Assembly (NCBI RefSeq): GCF_022179385.1
Contig: NZ_BPQS01000018.1
Location: forward strand, 41,637 to 105,636
Reading direction: 5' to 3'
Length of the DNA stretch: 64,000 bases
DNA from: Methylobacterium longum
GTDB taxonomy: Bacteria > Pseudomonadota > Alphaproteobacteria > Rhizobiales > Beijerinckiaceae
In this document: positions 31,591 through 40,669 of the stretch, one piece after another
How positions within the stretch are numbered: position 1 is the stretch's first letter
Layout of the letters: every line of letters starts with the position of its first letter
Position numbers and translations under genes: made by a program
The notes under the pieces: model-generated
The model's database searches: none
Told to the model about the DNA's origin: nothing
The model's input: the letters and a program-made list of their open reading frames with translations, nothing else

Positions 31591-33630
31591 TCACTTCCGC
31601 AGGGGCACGCCCTTCGTGGTGAAACGCGGCGCGCCCGGATGGCGCATGGGTCGCGGCTGGCCTCCCGCCTTGCCCGCGCCGGAGCCCACGCCCGGCGGCT
31701 GTGAGAGCGGGATGAGCTGGTCCGGCCTCGGCCCGATGAGATCCGCGCGGCCCATCGCCCGCAGCGCTTCGCGCAACAGGGGCCAGTTCTCGGGATCGTG
31801 GTAGCGCAGGAACGCCTTGTGCAGCCGGCGCTGCCGCATCCCCTTGATGGCGTCGACCGGCTCGCTACCGCCGCGCCGCACGCCCTGCAACGGATTGATC
31901 TCGGTGTGGTACATGGTCGTGGCGGTCGCCATGGGCGAGGGCAGGAACGTCTGGACCTGATCGGCGCGATAGTCGTTCTTCTTGAGCCAGAGCGCGAGGT
32001 TCATCATGTCCTCGTCGTTCGTGCCCGGATGCGCCGCGATGAAATACGGGATCAGGTAGTACTTCTTGCCGGCCTGCTTGGCGGCGGCGTCGAACATCTC
32101 CTTGAAGCGGTCGTACGTGCCGATCCCCGGCTTCATCATCAGGTCGAGGGGGCCGCGCTCGGTGTGCTCGGGCGCGATCTTGAGACGGCCACCGACGTGA
32201 TGGGTCACGAGCTCCTTGACGTATTCGGGGCTCCGGACCGCGAGGTCGTAGCGCACGCCGGAGGCGACCATCACCTTCTTGACGCCCTTCACCTCCCGGA
32301 CCTTGCGATAGAGCCGGATCAGGTCGTCGTGCGAGGTGTTCAGGTTCGGGCAGATGTCCGGGAAGACGCAGGACGGAAGCCGGCACGCGGCCTCGATCTT
32401 CGGGTCCTTGCAGGCCATCCGGTACATGTTCGCCGTCGGCCCGCCGACATCCGAGATCACGCCCGTGAAGCCCGGCGTCTTGTCGCGGATCTTCTCGATC
32501 TCGCGCAGGATCGAGCCTTCCGAGCGGTTCTGGATGACGCGGCCCTCGTGCTCGGTGATGGAGCAGAAGGTGCAGCCGCCGAAGCAGCCGCGCATGATGG
32601 TCACCGAGAACTTGATCATGTCCCACGCGGGGATCTTCGCGTCGCCGTAGGAGGGATGGGGGGCGCGGGCGTAGGGCAGATCGTAGACCGCATCCATCTC
32701 CTCGCTGGAGAGCGGGATTGGCGGCGGGTTCAGCCACAGGTCGCGGTCGCCGTGGCGCTGGACGAGGGGGCGTGCGTTGCCGGGGTTGGCCTCCCGGTGG
32801 AGCACCCGCGAGGCGCGCGCATAGGCCTCCTTGTCGTCCTTGACCTGCTCGTAGGCGGGGAGCCGGATCACGGTCTCGCCGGGGCGACGGGCGGCGGCCT
32901 CGTCGGTCGAATCGAGATCGTCGGCGGGCAGCTCCGTGTAATGCTCGGGCACGCGGCGGAACAGGGCGACGCCCCGGACGGAGTGGAGTTCGTGCGGCGC
33001 CTCGCCGGCCGCGAGACGGTTCGCCACCTCGACGACGGCGCGCTCGGCATTGCCGTAGATGAGCAGATCGGCCTTCGCGTCCGCCAGGATTGAGCGGCGC
33101 ACCTTGTCGGACCAGTAATCATAGTGGGCGATGCGGCGGAGCGAGGCCTCGATGCCGCCCAGGATGATTGGCACGTCCTTGTAGGCCTCGCGGCAGCGCT
33201 GCGTGTAGACGATGGTCGAGCGGTCCGGGCGCCGGCCGCCTTCTCCGCCCGCCGTGTAGGCGTCGTCATGACGGAGGCGACGGTCCGCCGTGTAGCGGTT
33301 CACCATCGAATCGAGATTGCCGCCGGTGACGCCGAAGAACAGCGTCGGCCTGCCCAACGCCTTGAACGGCTCCGCGGATTGCCAGTCGGGCTGCGCGATG
33401 ATGCCGACCCGGAACCCCTGGGCCTCAAGCAGCCGGCCGATGATGGCCATGCCGAAGCTGGGATGATCCACGTAGGCGTCGCCCGTCACCAGCACGATGT
33501 CGCAGGCGTCCCATCCGAGCGCCGCCATCTCGGCGCGGCTCATCGGCAGGAACGGCGCCGCCTTTCCGGGGGGCAGCGCCTTGGTGGCGAGGGCGGCCAA
33601 GACGTGTTTGGCGGGAGCTTGGAGTTCCAT
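31591..33630 (-). CDS. YgiQ-family radical SAM protein
   Basis: This 679-residue protein has the YgiQ N-terminal domain ([20 protein letters not shown]) and a radical SAM core with the cluster ligands Cys349, Cys353 and Cys356 in [12 protein letters not shown]. Characteristic segments are [35 protein letters not shown] and [12 protein letters not shown]. The C-terminal region with SGVRYDLAV and KIAPEHTE is intact. The family is widespread, but its reaction is unknown. It stands alone on the minus strand, with 225 unassigned bases to the allophanate hydrolase on its right. Confidence 0.93.
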   Translation of the reverse strand: MELQAPAKHVLAALATKALPPGKAAPFLPMSRAEMAALGWDACDIVLVTGDAYVDHPSFGMAIIGRLLEAQGFRVGIIAQPDWQSAEPFKALGRPTLFFGVTGGNLDSMVNRYTADRRLRHDDAYTAGGEGGRRPDRSTIVYTQRCREAYKDVPIILGGIEASLRRIAHYDYWSDKVRRSILADAKADLLIYGNAERAVVEVANRLAAGEAPHELHSVRGVALFRRVPEHYTELPADDLDSTDEAAARRPGETVIRLPAYEQVKDDKEAYARASRVLHREANPGNARPLVQRHGDRDLWLNPPPIPLSSEEMDAVYDLPYARAPHPSYGDAKIPAWDMIKFSVTIMRGCFGGCTFCSITEHEGRVIQNRSEGSILREIEKIRDKTPGFTGVISDVGGPTANMYRMACKDPKIEAACRLPSCVFPDICPNLNTSHDDLIRLYRKVREVKGVKKVMVASGVRYDLAVRSPEYVKELVTHHVGGRLKIAPEHTERGPLDLMMKPGIGTYDRFKEMFDAAAKQAGKKYYLIPYFIAAHPGTNDEDMMNLALWLKKNDYRADQVQTFLPSPMATATTMYHTEINPLQGVRRGGSEPVDAIKGMRQRRLHKAFLRYHDPENWPLLREALRAMGRADLIGPRPDQLIPLSQPPGVGSGAGKAGGQPRPMRHPGAPRFTTKGVPLRK

Positions 33631-33855
33631 GGCGCCACTGCATAGGCCACCGCGGCGCCGAGCTCAACGAACGGCAAGGCGCGCCTGTGTCGCTCTCGGA
33701 GCGAAGCGGCCGGTCCGTGCTTGCGCCTGAGGGGCCGCACGTCGCCGAGCGCATCGAGGACGCGGTGTGCCGGGCGGACGGGATCTCGGGGCCGGCTAGG
33801 CGATCCGCGTAGCCGGTCCCTCAGGTGCAGAAGGCCCTCGCGAGCGACGGGCCCG

Positions 33856-35658
33856 CTAGGCCGCGGCACGACCGGCCATGTAGCCGCGCCAGCCACCGAA
33901 CTGCGTGATGTCGACCGCGCCCGCGACGCCGGCCGCCTCGACCAGGAAGCCCTTCGGCGCTGTCCCGTCGGCGAGCCGCAGAGTGCCGATGCCGAGCGGT
34001 GCCGGGATGCCGGCCACGAAGGTGCCGAAGGCGGCGGGCGGCAGCGCCCACACCTCCGTCTCGATGGCACCGCCGCCGCTGGCGACCCGGAGCAGCCCCG
34101 GGCGCTGGGGCGGCTCGCCCGGGAGCGCGTAGAGGCGATAGTCCGGCCGGGTCGTCACCGTCCGCAGGTACCGCGCGCCGCGCTCGGCCAGTTCGCGGTT
34201 CAGGGGCAGACCCGACAGATGCGCGCCGACGACCGCCAACTCGATCTCCCCCGGCAGGGCCCGGGCCGGGCCGGGCTCGACCCCCGGCACGGGCATCGTG
34301 CCGGTGCCGATCCGGCCGCCGGCCGCAGCATGCAGCCGCGCCCCCAGCGCCGCCAGCAGCCCGTCGGACCCGCGGGGGGCGAGAAGGGTGATTCCTGCGG
34401 GAAGGCCGTCGGTGCGGGGACGCCCCGGGACCGCGAGGGCGCACCAGTCGAGCAGGTTGACGAAGTTGGTGTAGGTGCCGAGCTCGCTGTTCGGCCCGAT
34501 GGGATCGGCCTCCAGCGCGGCGCGGGTCTGCGGACGCGGGTAGGTCGGCACGGCGAGCACGTCGACACGGTCCCAGACCGCATCCGCGGAGCGCCGCAGC
34601 TCCGCCAAGCTGTAGAGGCCCACGAAGGCGTCCGCGGCGCTGAAGCGATCGGCTGCTCCGATCACCGCCCGCGTGGTCGGATGCAGGATCCCGGGGCGCG
34701 TCTCCAAGACCGGGCGGATCGCCGCGTAGCGCTCGGCGACCCAGGGCCCGTCGTAGAGTAGCGCCGCGACGGCGAACATCGGCGCGAAATCGATCGCCGC
34801 CGCCGCGCCCGCCAGCACTTCGAGATCGGCCCGGGTCGCCGCGAACGCCGCTTCCGAGAGCGCGTCGCCTTCGAACCGGAGACCGGCGGCATCCGGCACG
34901 CCCAATCGCAGGCCGGGGGGAAGACCGGCGGGCGTTGCGGCTACGGGCAGTCCCCGCGACCAGGGATCGGCCCCGTCCGGACCGAGCATCACGCGGAAGG
35001 CCGCGTCGGCGTCGGCGACCGTGCCGGCGAAGACCGAGAGCGTGTCGAGGGTGCGGCAGGCCGGCAGCATGCCGCGACTGGAGACCGATCCGAGCGACGG
35101 CTTCAGACCCACGACGTTGTTGAGCGCCGCCGGTACCCGCCCCGAACCCGCCGTGTCGGTCCCCAGGGCGAAGGCGACGATCCCATGGGCGACTGCGACC
35201 GCCGAGCCGCTGCTGGAGCCTCCCGGCACGTAGCGTGGATCGATGGCGTTGCGCGGAGCCGGGTAGGGCGTGCGCAGGCCGACGAGCCCGGTGGCGAACT
35301 GGTCGAGGTTGGTCTTGCCGATCAGGATCGCCCCGGCCGCGCGCAGGCGCGTCACCGCGGTCGCGGTCTCTTCCGGTGTGTAGGCGAAGTCCGGGCAAGC
35401 GGCCGTGGTCGGCAGGCCGGCCACGTCGATGTTGTCCTTGACCGCGAAGGGCACGCCCCAGAGCGGCATGGCTTGGGGATCGAAGCGCGGCAGCGCGGCC
35501 GCGTCCGCCTGGGCCTCGGCCTCCGGCACGAGAGCGAGGAAGATGCCGGGATCGTCCACCGCGGCGAGCCGCCGGTAGGCCTCGGCCACGACGGCGCGCG
35601 GGTCGAGGCCCGCCGCGTAGGCCGCGTGCAGGAGCGGTATCGTCGGGAAGGGGGGCAC
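33856..35658 (-). CDS. atzF: Allophanate hydrolase
   Basis: This 600-residue enzyme hydrolyses allophanate to ammonia and CO2. The N-terminal amidase-signature domain (about 1-440) carries the Ser-cisSer-Lys triad: Lys74 in FAVKDNIDV, the cis-serine in PGGSSSGSAVAVA (146-156) and Ser172 in DTAGSGRVPA. The C-terminal AtzF-specific domain (about 475-600) ends with PKGFLVEAAGVAGAVDITQFGGWRGYMAG. The start is a GTG at 35658 with GAGGAG 7 bases upstream. No urea carboxylase is adjacent. It is the last gene after an ABC importer and a CE4 hydrolase, so allophanate probably arises from a transported nitrogen compound. Confidence 0.92.
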   Translation of the reverse strand: MPPFPTIPLLHAAYAAGLDPRAVVAEAYRRLAAVDDPGIFLALVPEAEAQADAAALPRFDPQAMPLWGVPFAVKDNIDVAGLPTTAACPDFAYTPEETATAVTRLRAAGAILIGKTNLDQFATGLVGLRTPYPAPRNAIDPRYVPGGSSSGSAVAVAHGIVAFALGTDTAGSGRVPAALNNVVGLKPSLGSVSSRGMLPACRTLDTLSVFAGTVADADAAFRVMLGPDGADPWSRGLPVAATPAGLPPGLRLGVPDAAGLRFEGDALSEAAFAATRADLEVLAGAAAAIDFAPMFAVAALLYDGPWVAERYAAIRPVLETRPGILHPTTRAVIGAADRFSAADAFVGLYSLAELRRSADAVWDRVDVLAVPTYPRPQTRAALEADPIGPNSELGTYTNFVNLLDWCALAVPGRPRTDGLPAGITLLAPRGSDGLLAALGARLHAAAGGRIGTGTMPVPGVEPGPARALPGEIELAVVGAHLSGLPLNRELAERGARYLRTVTTRPDYRLYALPGEPPQRPGLLRVASGGGAIETEVWALPPAAFGTFVAGIPAPLGIGTLRLADGTAPKGFLVEAAGVAGAVDITQFGGWRGYMAGRAAA

Positions 35659-35689
35659 GGCAGCTCCTCGTCTCAGGCCCGCTCGAAGG

Positions 35690-36604
35690 TCAGCTCTGGT
35701 CGCCGGTGGCGCGATACCAGTCGAGGATCTCAGCCCCCTGCATGAAGGCCACGTCGCGACGCCCCAGGAGGGCATCGAGCAGCCGCTCCAGCAGGCCGAT
35801 CCGGTGCGGGACGCCGGTGATGTACGGATGGATCGCGAAGCCCATCACCTTGGCACCGGCGAGGGGGCCGGAACCCGCGGCCTCCGCGGCGAGGCGATCG
35901 AGGTTGGCGAGCGCCCGGTCCACGAACTCGTCGGCCCTGTGGTGCTGGATGGCGAGGAGCGGGATGTCGTTCAGCTCGACCGAGTAAGGCAGCGCGACGA
36001 GGGACCCGGTGCGCGTCGCCACCCGGCAGGGACGGTCGTCGACCACGAAGTCGCCGACATACTCGATGCCGGCCTCGTGGAGGTGATCAGGCGTGTCGAG
36101 GGTCTCGGTCAGGCCCGGACCGAGCCAGCCGCGCGGCGGATGCCCCGTGGCCTCGGTGATCGTCGCGACCGTGCGGGCGATCATCCCGGGCTGGTCCGTG
36201 ACCCGGTGGGTCGGGACTTGGTGGAAGCCGTGGGCCATGAACTCCCAGCCCGCCGCATGGGCGGCCTCGGCGATCCGGGGGTAGGCCGTGCAGACCGAGC
36301 CGTTGATCGACAGGGTCGGGCGGATGCCGCGGCTCGTGAACGCCTCGAGGAACCGCCAGAAGCCGACCCGCATGCCGTACTCGTGCCAGGCCCAGTTCGG
36401 GATGTCCGGCAGCAGGCTCGCGGCGGTCGGCGGCACCAGGATCTGGCGGGGCATCGGGTGGTCGATCAGCCAGTGCTCGACATTGACCACGGGCCAGACG
36501 GCGACGTGCTTGCCGCCGGGCAGGGTCAGGCGCGGCCGGTCGATGGCGGCGTGGTAGGCCAGGCGGTTCTCGGGCCGGCGGGGATCGTCGAAGGCGCTGT
36601 CCAT
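35690..36604 (-). CDS. CE4/polysaccharide deacetylase-fold hydrolase, PuuE-like
   Basis: This 304-residue NodB-fold protein matches the branch containing PuuE allantoinase rather than true chitin deacetylases. The usual TFDD metal motif is replaced by PVVNVEHWLIDHP (39-51), and the histidine motif is FMAHGFHQVPTH. It starts with MDSAFDDPRRPENRLAYHAA and ends in GAEILDWYRATGDQS. Such enzymes hydrolyse cyclic amide bonds. It overlaps the ABC ATPase gene by one base and precedes allophanate hydrolase by 31 bases, so ring opening of an imported ureide is a plausible role. Substrate unknown. Confidence 0.82.
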   Translation of the reverse strand: MDSAFDDPRRPENRLAYHAAIDRPRLTLPGGKHVAVWPVVNVEHWLIDHPMPRQILVPPTAASLLPDIPNWAWHEYGMRVGFWRFLEAFTSRGIRPTLSINGSVCTAYPRIAEAAHAAGWEFMAHGFHQVPTHRVTDQPGMIARTVATITEATGHPPRGWLGPGLTETLDTPDHLHEAGIEYVGDFVVDDRPCRVATRTGSLVALPYSVELNDIPLLAIQHHRADEFVDRALANLDRLAAEAAGSGPLAGAKVMGFAIHPYITGVPHRIGLLERLLDALLGRRDVAFMQGAEILDWYRATGDQS

Positions 36605-37386
36605 CAGGCGGCAGCCCGCGGGGCGTGGTGGCTGTGGAGCTGGGCCGCCAGCATCCGGCGCAGGTCGTTGAAGGCCGGGCTCGACACGTCGCGCCGCCGC
36701 TTCAGGTCCACGTCGTGCACCGCCTCGATCCGCCCGGGCCCCGGCGACATCATCACGATGCGGTCGGCCAAGAAGATCGCCTCCTCGATGGCGTGGGTGA
36801 CGAACAGGATCGTCAGGCTTGTGCGCGACCAGAGGTCGAGCAGCTCGTCCTGCAGGCGCTCGCGGGTCATCGCGTCGAGCGCCCCGAAGGGCTCGTCCAT
36901 CAGCACCACCTCGGCCTCGTTGGCGAGCACGCGGGCGATGGCGACCCGCTGCTTCATCCCGCCAGAGAGCTGGTGCGGGTAGGCGTCGGCGAAGGCCTGG
37001 AGACCGACCAGGGCGATGTAGCGCTCGGCGACCTCGCGCACCTCGGCGGCGGGCCGCCCGCGCGCCTTCGGACCGAAGCCGATGTTGTCGCGCACGGTCA
37101 GCCACGGGAACAGGCCGTAATCTTGGAAGACCATGCCGCGACTCGGCCCCGGCCCGGCGATGGGCTTGCCCCACATCAGGGCCTCGCCGGAACTCGGCGC
37201 CTCGAAGCCGGCGGCGACCCGCAGCAGCGTCGACTTCCCGCAGCCCGAAGCGCCGAGCAGGCAGACGAACTCGCCGCGGGAGACCGTGAGGTCGGCCTCG
37301 CGCAGGGCCTCGGTCCGGCGCCCGCCCGCCGCGTAGGTCTTCGAGACCGCGCGCATGTCGAGGATCGGGATCGTGGGATCAGCCAT
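36604..37386 (-). CDS. ABC transporter ATPase, nitrate/sulfonate/taurine type
   Basis: This 260-residue ATPase has Walker A GASGCGKST (45-53), the Q-loop in GMVFQDYGLFPW, signature LSGGMKQRVAIARVL (140-154), Walker B VVLMDEPFGALDA and the switch histidine in LFVTHAIEEA. This matches the TauB/SsuB/NrtD group. It energises the permease and binding protein encoded just upstream. Start and stop codons are nearly contiguous with both neighbours, indicating one transcript. Confidence 0.92.
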   Translation of the reverse strand: MADPTIPILDMRAVSKTYAAGGRRTEALREADLTVSRGEFVCLLGASGCGKSTLLRVAAGFEAPSSGEALMWGKPIAGPGPSRGMVFQDYGLFPWLTVRDNIGFGPKARGRPAAEVREVAERYIALVGLQAFADAYPHQLSGGMKQRVAIARVLANEAEVVLMDEPFGALDAMTRERLQDELLDLWSRTSLTILFVTHAIEEAIFLADRIVMMSPGPGRIEAVHDVDLKRRRDVSSPAFNDLRRMLAAQLHSHHAPRAAA

Positions 37387-37391
37387 CGGTC

Positions 37392-38255
37392 TCACCCATG
37401 GTTGGGGCTCCAGGCGAGCAGGCGGCGGCCGAGCTGCATGACCAGCCAGTCCGAGACGAACCCCGCGACCCCGATCACCGCCATGCCGCAGATCACGATC
37501 TCGGTGCGCGAGAGCTGGCGTGCTTCCATGATGATCGCGCCGAGGCCGGTCTGGACGCCGGTCATCTCGCCGACCACGATCACCACCCAGGCGAAGCCCA
37601 GGCCCAGCCGCAGGCCGGTGAAGATCGACGGCAGGGCCGCCGGCAGCACCACGCGGACGAACTGCGCCGGGCCGGTGCAGCCCAGCATCGCGGCCGCCTC
37701 GAACAGGCGCGGCTCCACCGAGCGGACTCCGAACACGGTGTTGACCAGGATCGGGTAGAACGCCCCGAGAAACACCAGGAAGAAGGCTGAGCGCGGCCCA
37801 AGGCCGAACAGGATCATCGCCAGCGGCAGCCACGCGGTGACCGGGACAGGTCGCAGGACCTGCAGCACGGGATCGAAGAGCGCGCGGATCACCGGGACGC
37901 GGCCGATCAGCAGTCCGAGCGGCAGGGCGGCGGCGGCCGCCAGGGCGAAGCCGCCGTAGACGCGCCCGAGAGAGGCCGCGAGATGGGTCCACAGGGTGCC
38001 GCTGAACGCGTCGTCGTTGACGCCGCCGACCGCGAGGTCCTGCAGTTCGGCCCAGACCTCCGCGGGCGGCGGGATCAGGCTGTAGGGCCGGCCCGCGGTG
38101 GTGAACTGCCAGACCGCGGCGAGCGCGGCCGGCACGACGCAGGCCAGAGCCAGCCGACGCAGATGGGCGAGCCCGGGCCGGGTCCGGTCGGCCCGGTAGC
38201 CGGTGGCCGGCGTCGCCGTCACCGGCAGGGCGCCGGCCTCGATCCCGGTGCTCAC
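37392..38255 (-). CDS. ABC transporter permease, TauC/SsuC type
   Basis: This 287-residue permease has about six membrane segments and the EAA-type coupling loop (EAAAMLGCTGPAQFVRVVLPAALPSIFTGLRLG). It belongs to the binding-protein-dependent family transporting nitrate, sulfonates, taurine and pyrimidine-like compounds. The start is GTG at 38255, whose GTGA overlaps the stop of the binding-protein gene. Its stop lies 5 bases from the ATPase start. Confidence 0.9.
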   Translation of the reverse strand: MSTGIEAGALPVTATPATGYRADRTRPGLAHLRRLALACVVPAALAAVWQFTTAGRPYSLIPPPAEVWAELQDLAVGGVNDDAFSGTLWTHLAASLGRVYGGFALAAAAALPLGLLIGRVPVIRALFDPVLQVLRPVPVTAWLPLAMILFGLGPRSAFFLVFLGAFYPILVNTVFGVRSVEPRLFEAAAMLGCTGPAQFVRVVLPAALPSIFTGLRLGLGFAWVVIVVGEMTGVQTGLGAIIMEARQLSRTEIVICGMAVIGVAGFVSDWLVMQLGRRLLAWSPNHG

Positions 38256-39202
38256 GCCCGTCCCATCGCGTCGACGAAACGGGTGTCGATGAAGCCGGGC
38301 TCCGGCAGGCGCTTGATCTGCTTCAGCGCGAGCATGTGCTGGGCGTAGGCGCCGGCCTGCCGGACCTCGTCGGGTCCCAGCCGCCAGGTCAGCTCGACGT
38401 TCGGGGCGGAGAGTTCCAGCGCCTCGCGCTTCTGCCCGAGCTTGGCGACCGCCATGGCGATCACCGCGTCGCGATCGCCGGCTGCGAAATCCGTGGCCTT
38501 CCGGTGGATCTCCAGCATGGTCCGCACGAGGTCGGACCGCTCGGTCAGCGTGTCGCGATGGGCGCCGAACACCATGTTCAGCGCGCCCATCTCGGTGCCG
38601 TAGGGGTACTCGACGAGCTGGCCGATGCCGGAGGCGAGGCTCACGCCCGGGCCGGGCTCGGCGCCGACATAGGCGTCGACGTCGCCGCGAGCCAGCGCGA
38701 TGTGCATCTCCGAGAAGGAGATCCGCACGGGCGTGATGTCCTTCACGGAGAGACCCTCCATGCGCATGCGCTCCAGGACGAAAACCTCCTGCGTGCTGCC
38801 GGGCCAGATCGCGACCCGCTTGCCCCGCAGATCCTTGATGGCGTGGATCTCGGAATCCTTCTTGGCGATCACCGCCATGCCGCGGTTGCAGGTCGAGGCG
38901 ATCACCACGACCGGCTCCCCGGCGGCGGCGCCCAGCGTCGCCGCGGCGATGCCGAAGGTGCCGAAATCGACCGACTTGGTGACGACGGCGTTCTTGCACT
39001 CGGTCGGGCTCTCGAAGGGCACGACCTCGACCCGCACGCCCGCGGGGGTGAAGCGCTCGTAGAAGCTCGGCGCGATCGAGTGGATCAGCTTGAGCGATCC
39101 CATCCGGATCGTGACGGGGGTGCCCTGCGCGCGGGCGCGGGACAAGGGTCCGAGGGCGAGGCCGGCTCCCAGGCCGGCCAGAAGAGTACGGCGGCGGATC
39201 AT
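38252..39202 (-). CDS. ABC substrate-binding protein, NMT1/TauA-like
   Basis: This 316-residue periplasmic binding protein has a Tat-like or Sec leader (MIRRRTLLAGLGAGLALGPL, cleavage likely near ARAQ). The body contains FESPTECKNAVVTKSVDFGTFG and DLRGKRVAIWPGSTQEVFV, typical of the NMT1/SsuA-like family. CAGGAG 9 bases before ATG 39202 fixes the start. It is the first gene of a five-gene unit: binding protein, permease, ATPase, CE4 hydrolase and allophanate hydrolase. A LysR gene diverges from it. Confidence 0.9.
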   Translation of the reverse strand: MIRRRTLLAGLGAGLALGPLSRARAQGTPVTIRMGSLKLIHSIAPSFYERFTPAGVRVEVVPFESPTECKNAVVTKSVDFGTFGIAAATLGAAAGEPVVVIASTCNRGMAVIAKKDSEIHAIKDLRGKRVAIWPGSTQEVFVLERMRMEGLSVKDITPVRISFSEMHIALARGDVDAYVGAEPGPGVSLASGIGQLVEYPYGTEMGALNMVFGAHRDTLTERSDLVRTMLEIHRKATDFAAGDRDAVIAMAVAKLGQKREALELSAPNVELTWRLGPDEVRQAGAYAQHMLALKQIKRLPEPGFIDTRFVDAMGRA

Positions 39203-39258
39203 CGAACGGCTCCTGCAGAGTCCCGATATCCGCGACGCTAAGCGGGAGGGCTGTTGCG

Positions 39259-39275
39259 AGGAAGTGCTATTTCCT
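39259..39275. promoter_or_regulatory. Palindrome in the LysR/binding-protein divergent promoter
   Basis: AGGAA-N7-TTCCT is a perfect 5+5 palindrome in the 118-base gap between the divergent genes. It is a candidate LysR site, although it is not a standard T-N11-A box on its face. Confidence 0.35.
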
Positions 39276-39320
39276 GACCGTTCCGTTGCCTTCAGCGCAA
39301 CAGCACGGCAGGATGTCGGT

Positions 39321-40217
39321 GTGAAGCACCTGCGCACCGTCACCTACGTGTCCGAGATCGCCCGGGCCGGTTCGATCCGACGGGCGGCGGAACGGCTGAA
39401 CCTGACCCCGTCGGCTCTGACGCGGCAGATCCAGGACCTCGAATACGAGCTCGGCACGCCAATCTTCGAACGCCTGCCCCAGGGGATGCGGCTCAACGCA
39501 GCCGGCGAGCTCTTCGCCAGGCACATCCGCGACCAGGCGGCGGATCTCGAGCGGGTCCGGTCGCAGATCGCCGACCTGTCGGGCGTGCGCCGGGGTCACG
39601 TGTCGCTCGCCTGCAGCCAAGCCTTCGTCACGCAGGTGGTGCCCGCGGAGGTCGAGGCTTACCGCGCCCGCTTTCCCCAGGTCGGCTTCACGGTACAGGT
39701 CCGCGACCACGCGCAGGCTGTGACCGCCTTGGCGGCGTTCGAGGCGGATCTCGCCCTGATCCTGCAGCCGCCGCCCTCGGCGGAACTCCATCCGCTCTTT
39801 TCCGGACACCAGATCCTCTGCGCTCTGATGCGCAAGCGACATGCGCTGGCGTCAGAGACGGGGCCGGTACGGCTGCGCGAATGCCTCGCCCACGCCCTCG
39901 CACTACCCGACCACTCGCTGGCCATCCGCCATCACATCGAGCAGGCGCTCGCCCGTCGCGGCGTCGAGCTTCGGCCGGCCGTCGAGTCGGGATCGCTCGA
40001 ATTTCTGCGCAATCTCACGCTGCGCGAGGATGTTGTCAGCCTCCAGATCCCGAGTGGCATCCCCCAGGATCAGAGGCTGCACAGCCGGCCGATCGACATC
40101 CGCGACCTGACGCCGATGACGCTGGTTCTCGCGCAATTGCGCGGGCGATCACTCTCCGTCGCCGCGGCGAAATTTGCTGATCAGCTCGTCGTTCGGCTCA
40201 ACCGCGAAGCGGCCTGA
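39321..40217 (+). CDS. LysR-type regulator
   Basis: This 298-residue regulator has the N-terminal winged helix (HLRTVTYVSEIARAGSIRRAAERL, LTPSALTRQIQDLEYELG) and a C-terminal LysR substrate-binding domain. The start is GTG at 39321 with CAGGATG upstream. It diverges from the ABC/CE4/AtzF operon and is its likely regulator, an arrangement that recalls atzR beside the cyanurate genes in Pseudomonas ADP, though this is only an analogy. Confidence 0.88.
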   Translation: MKHLRTVTYVSEIARAGSIRRAAERLNLTPSALTRQIQDLEYELGTPIFERLPQGMRLNAAGELFARHIRDQAADLERVRSQIADLSGVRRGHVSLACSQAFVTQVVPAEVEAYRARFPQVGFTVQVRDHAQAVTALAAFEADLALILQPPPSAELHPLFSGHQILCALMRKRHALASETGPVRLRECLAHALALPDHSLAIRHHIEQALARRGVELRPAVESGSLEFLRNLTLREDVVSLQIPSGIPQDQRLHSRPIDIRDLTPMTLVLAQLRGRSLSVAAAKFADQLVVRLNREAA

Positions 40218-40303
40218 CGCGGCGTCCGGCTGGATGGCCCCGGCAGTGATCGGTACATCGATCCCCGCCTTCTAAGGGAGCGGCGACCACGATGGTGGGA
40301 GAT

Positions 40304-40651
40304 TCACGCCGACGAATGGCCGGTCTGCGCGAAGTCCGACGGGGTCCGGTCCGGAACATCCAGGTCGAGCAGGGCCGAGCCGAGCCCCTTGCCGTGCGCG
40401 TCGAGCGCCAGCGAGCGGGTCACGCCCCCGCCGAGGGCGCCCGTCATCACGAAGTTCAGCGCCCCGATCTTGGGCAGCGCGTAGCGGATGACCTCGCCGG
40501 TGACGATCCCGCGGAAGTGCTCCCTCACCCGCTCGGGCGTCACATGCGCCGCGAGGTGGTCGTAATCCGCGCGGTCGTAGGCGATCAGCGCGATGTTCGA
40601 TGTGTTGCCCTTGTCCCCCGTGCGGGTATGGGCGAGCGCACGCAGCTTCAT
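40304..40651 (-). CDS. AtuA-associated small domain protein
   Basis: This 115-residue protein resembles the C-terminal ferredoxin-fold-like domain found in AtuA-type proteins: MKLRALAHTRTGDKGNTSNIALIAYD, then ALNFVMTGALGGGVTRSLALDAHGK. It lies 18 bases after the AtuA-domain gene on the same strand. In several relatives both parts are one polypeptide; here they are separate genes, so they probably form a complex. The reaction is unknown. Confidence 0.78.
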   Translation of the reverse strand: MKLRALAHTRTGDKGNTSNIALIAYDRADYDHLAAHVTPERVREHFRGIVTGEVIRYALPKIGALNFVMTGALGGGVTRSLALDAHGKGLGSALLDLDVPDRTPSDFAQTGHSSA

Positions 40652-40669
40652 CCTTGGATCCCCCGGCCC

